13,880 nucleotides of DNA from an uncultured Sphingomonas sp. Lineage in GTDB: Bacteria; Pseudomonadota; Alphaproteobacteria; Sphingomonadales; Sphingomonadaceae. Position numbers and translations under genes: made by a program. This document shows, piece after piece, positions 12,841-13,880 of the stretch (position 1 is its first letter; each line of letters begins with the position of its first letter). The stretch is taken from assembly GCA_946482655.1 (NCBI GenBank), contig CAMLSA010000088.1, forward strand, positions 1 through 13,880, in the 5' to 3' direction. A model generated the notes under the pieces. It was not told the DNA's origin and searched no databases. It worked only from the letters and a program-made list of their open reading frames with translations.

Positions 12841-13880
12841 GTGGCCACCGCCGTTGCGACCGATTTCAACGATTATGTCATCGCCGATCTGAGCCTCGCC
12901 GAGTTCGGGCGGGCGGAGATCAACATCGCCGAGACCGAGATGCCCGGCCTGATGGCGCTGCGGGCCGAGTTCGGCCCGTCGCAGCCCTTGAAGGGCGCGC
13001 GGATAACGGGATCGCTCCACATGACGATCCAGACCGCTGTGCTGATCGAGACGCTGACCGCCTTGGGCGCCCAGGTGCGCTGGGCGACCTGCAACATCTT
13101 TTCGACCCAGGACCATGCCGCCGCGGCGATTGCCGCGTCGGGCGTGCCGGTGTTCGCGATCAAGGGCGAGAGCCTGGCCGATTATTGGGACTATGTCGGC
13201 TCGATCTTCGACTGGGGCGACGAGACCGCCAACATCATCCTGGACGACGGCGGCGACGCGACCATGTTCGCGCTGTGGGGCGCCAAGCTCGAAGCCGGCG
13301 CCGCGCTCGGCGAGCCTGAAAACGACGAGGAGGTCGAGTTCCAGCGCGCGCTCAAGGCGTTCATCGCCAAGCGCCCGGGCTATCTGACCGAGACGGTCCG
13401 CAACCTCAAAGGCGTGTCGGAAGAGACGACCACCGGCGTGCATCGCCTTTACGAGATCGCCAAGAAAGGCGAGCTGCCCTTCCCCGCGATCAACGTCAAC
13501 GACAGCGTCACCAAGTCGAAGTTCGACAATCTCTACGGCTGCAAGGAATCGCTGGTGGACGCGATCCGCCGCGCCACCGACGTGATGCTCGCCGGAAAGG
13601 CGGCCTGCGTCGCCGGTTTCGGGGACGTCGGCAAGGGCTCGGCCCAGTCGCTGCGCAACGGCGGCGCTCGCGTGATGGTCACCGAAGTCGATCCGATCTG
13701 CGCGCTTCAGGCGGCGATGGAGGGCTTCGAGGTCGTGACGATGGAAGAGGCCGTCAACCGCGCCGACATCTTCGTCACCGCGACCGGCAATGCCGATGTC
13801 ATCACCGCCGAGCACATGGCGGCAATGAAGCCGATGTCGATCGTCTGCAACATCGGCCATTTCGACAGCGAGATCCAGAT
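12841..13880 (+). CDS. ahcY: Adenosylhomocysteinase, N-terminal three-quarters (3' end outside window)
   Basis: This enzyme hydrolyses S-adenosylhomocysteine to adenosine and homocysteine in the methionine/SAM cycle, using bound NAD. GTG 12841 has a strong GAGGAGA at 12828-12834, six bases upstream, and opens [24 protein letters not shown]. Substrate-site segments are [40 protein letters not shown] and [11 protein letters not shown], carrying the family's Asp, Glu, Lys and Asp catalytic residues. The NAD-binding GFGDVGKG is at residues 259-266, and NIGHFDSEI is reached at the window end. The inserted segment between about residues 148 and 185 is typical of bacterial long forms. About 346 residues are present of an expected 465-475. 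Regulation is probably through the palindrome at 12741-12760. Identity is secure. Confidence 0.97.
   Translation, partial: MATAVATDFNDYVIADLSLAEFGRAEINIAETEMPGLMALRAEFGPSQPLKGARITGSLHMTIQTAVLIETLTALGAQVRWATCNIFSTQDHAAAAIAASGVPVFAIKGESLADYWDYVGSIFDWGDETANIILDDGGDATMFALWGAKLEAGAALGEPENDEEVEFQRALKAFIAKRPGYLTETVRNLKGVSEETTTGVHRLYEIAKKGELPFPAINVNDSVTKSKFDNLYGCKESLVDAIRRATDVMLAGKAACVAGFGDVGKGSAQSLRNGGARVMVTEVDPICALQAAMEGFEVVTMEEAVNRADIFVTATGNADVITAEHMAAMKPMSIVCNIGHFDSEIQ

Noticed and set aside
12400..13860. 486-residue minus-strand frame opposite ahcY and the secreted-protein gene
   Set aside because: It runs across a terminator, an operator-like palindrome and two plus-strand genes; the translation has no family signal.

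Overview
The window is GC-rich chromosomal DNA with strong G/C at third codon positions. The gene families point to an alphaproteobacterium, most likely a sphingomonad (Sphingomonadaceae). Indicators are the alphaproteobacterial form of adenosylhomocysteinase with its extra internal segment, a PF10118-type 'metal-dependent hydrolase', a YqgE protein, and the phasin-like small protein. This placement rests on family resemblance and composition; no 16S or other marker is present. I see no mobile element, CRISPR array, rRNA or tRNA.

Left part (1-4136): the 3' two-thirds of asd (aspartate-semialdehyde dehydrogenase) converges on a small minus-strand protein of unknown function, with a palindromic hairpin between them. 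Next is the wreck of a GFA-family gene, whose N- and C-terminal pieces are still readable but frameshifted and missing the middle. It runs directly into a TTG-initiated alpha/beta hydrolase. A secreted M2-family (ACE-like) peptidyl-dipeptidase follows.

Middle part (4137-7757): a gene-poor stretch of about 775 bp holds stem-loops and no convincing gene. It precedes a seven-helix membrane diguanylate cyclase with an intact GGEEF site and I-site. A second gene-poor stretch (6101-6864) holds a probable 56-residue protein and a doubtful 58-residue one. It leads to a PF10118/COG3687 protein that carries a complete E, ExxH, E, ExxH diiron-type pattern.

Right part (7758-13880): a minus-strand block reads glycosyltransferase, then a Prx5-type peroxiredoxin with AMP nucleosidase 26 bp behind it, then a receiver-only response regulator. 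The glycosyltransferase is divergent from yqgE across as little as 24 bp, and a promoter-like sequence there could give a leaderless yqgE message. A secreted four-cysteine protein follows, ended by a clear intrinsic terminator. Last comes ahcY (adenosylhomocysteinase, cut by the window end). Its upstream region carries a perfect 20-bp AT-rich palindrome that looks like the operator of a SahR/SamR-type ArsR-family regulator of the methionine cycle.

Most of the window is ordinary housekeeping and accessory metabolism, and I found no multi-gene novel system. The points most worth following are the ahcY palindrome, the diiron signature, the GFA gene relic and the compact divergent promoter region.
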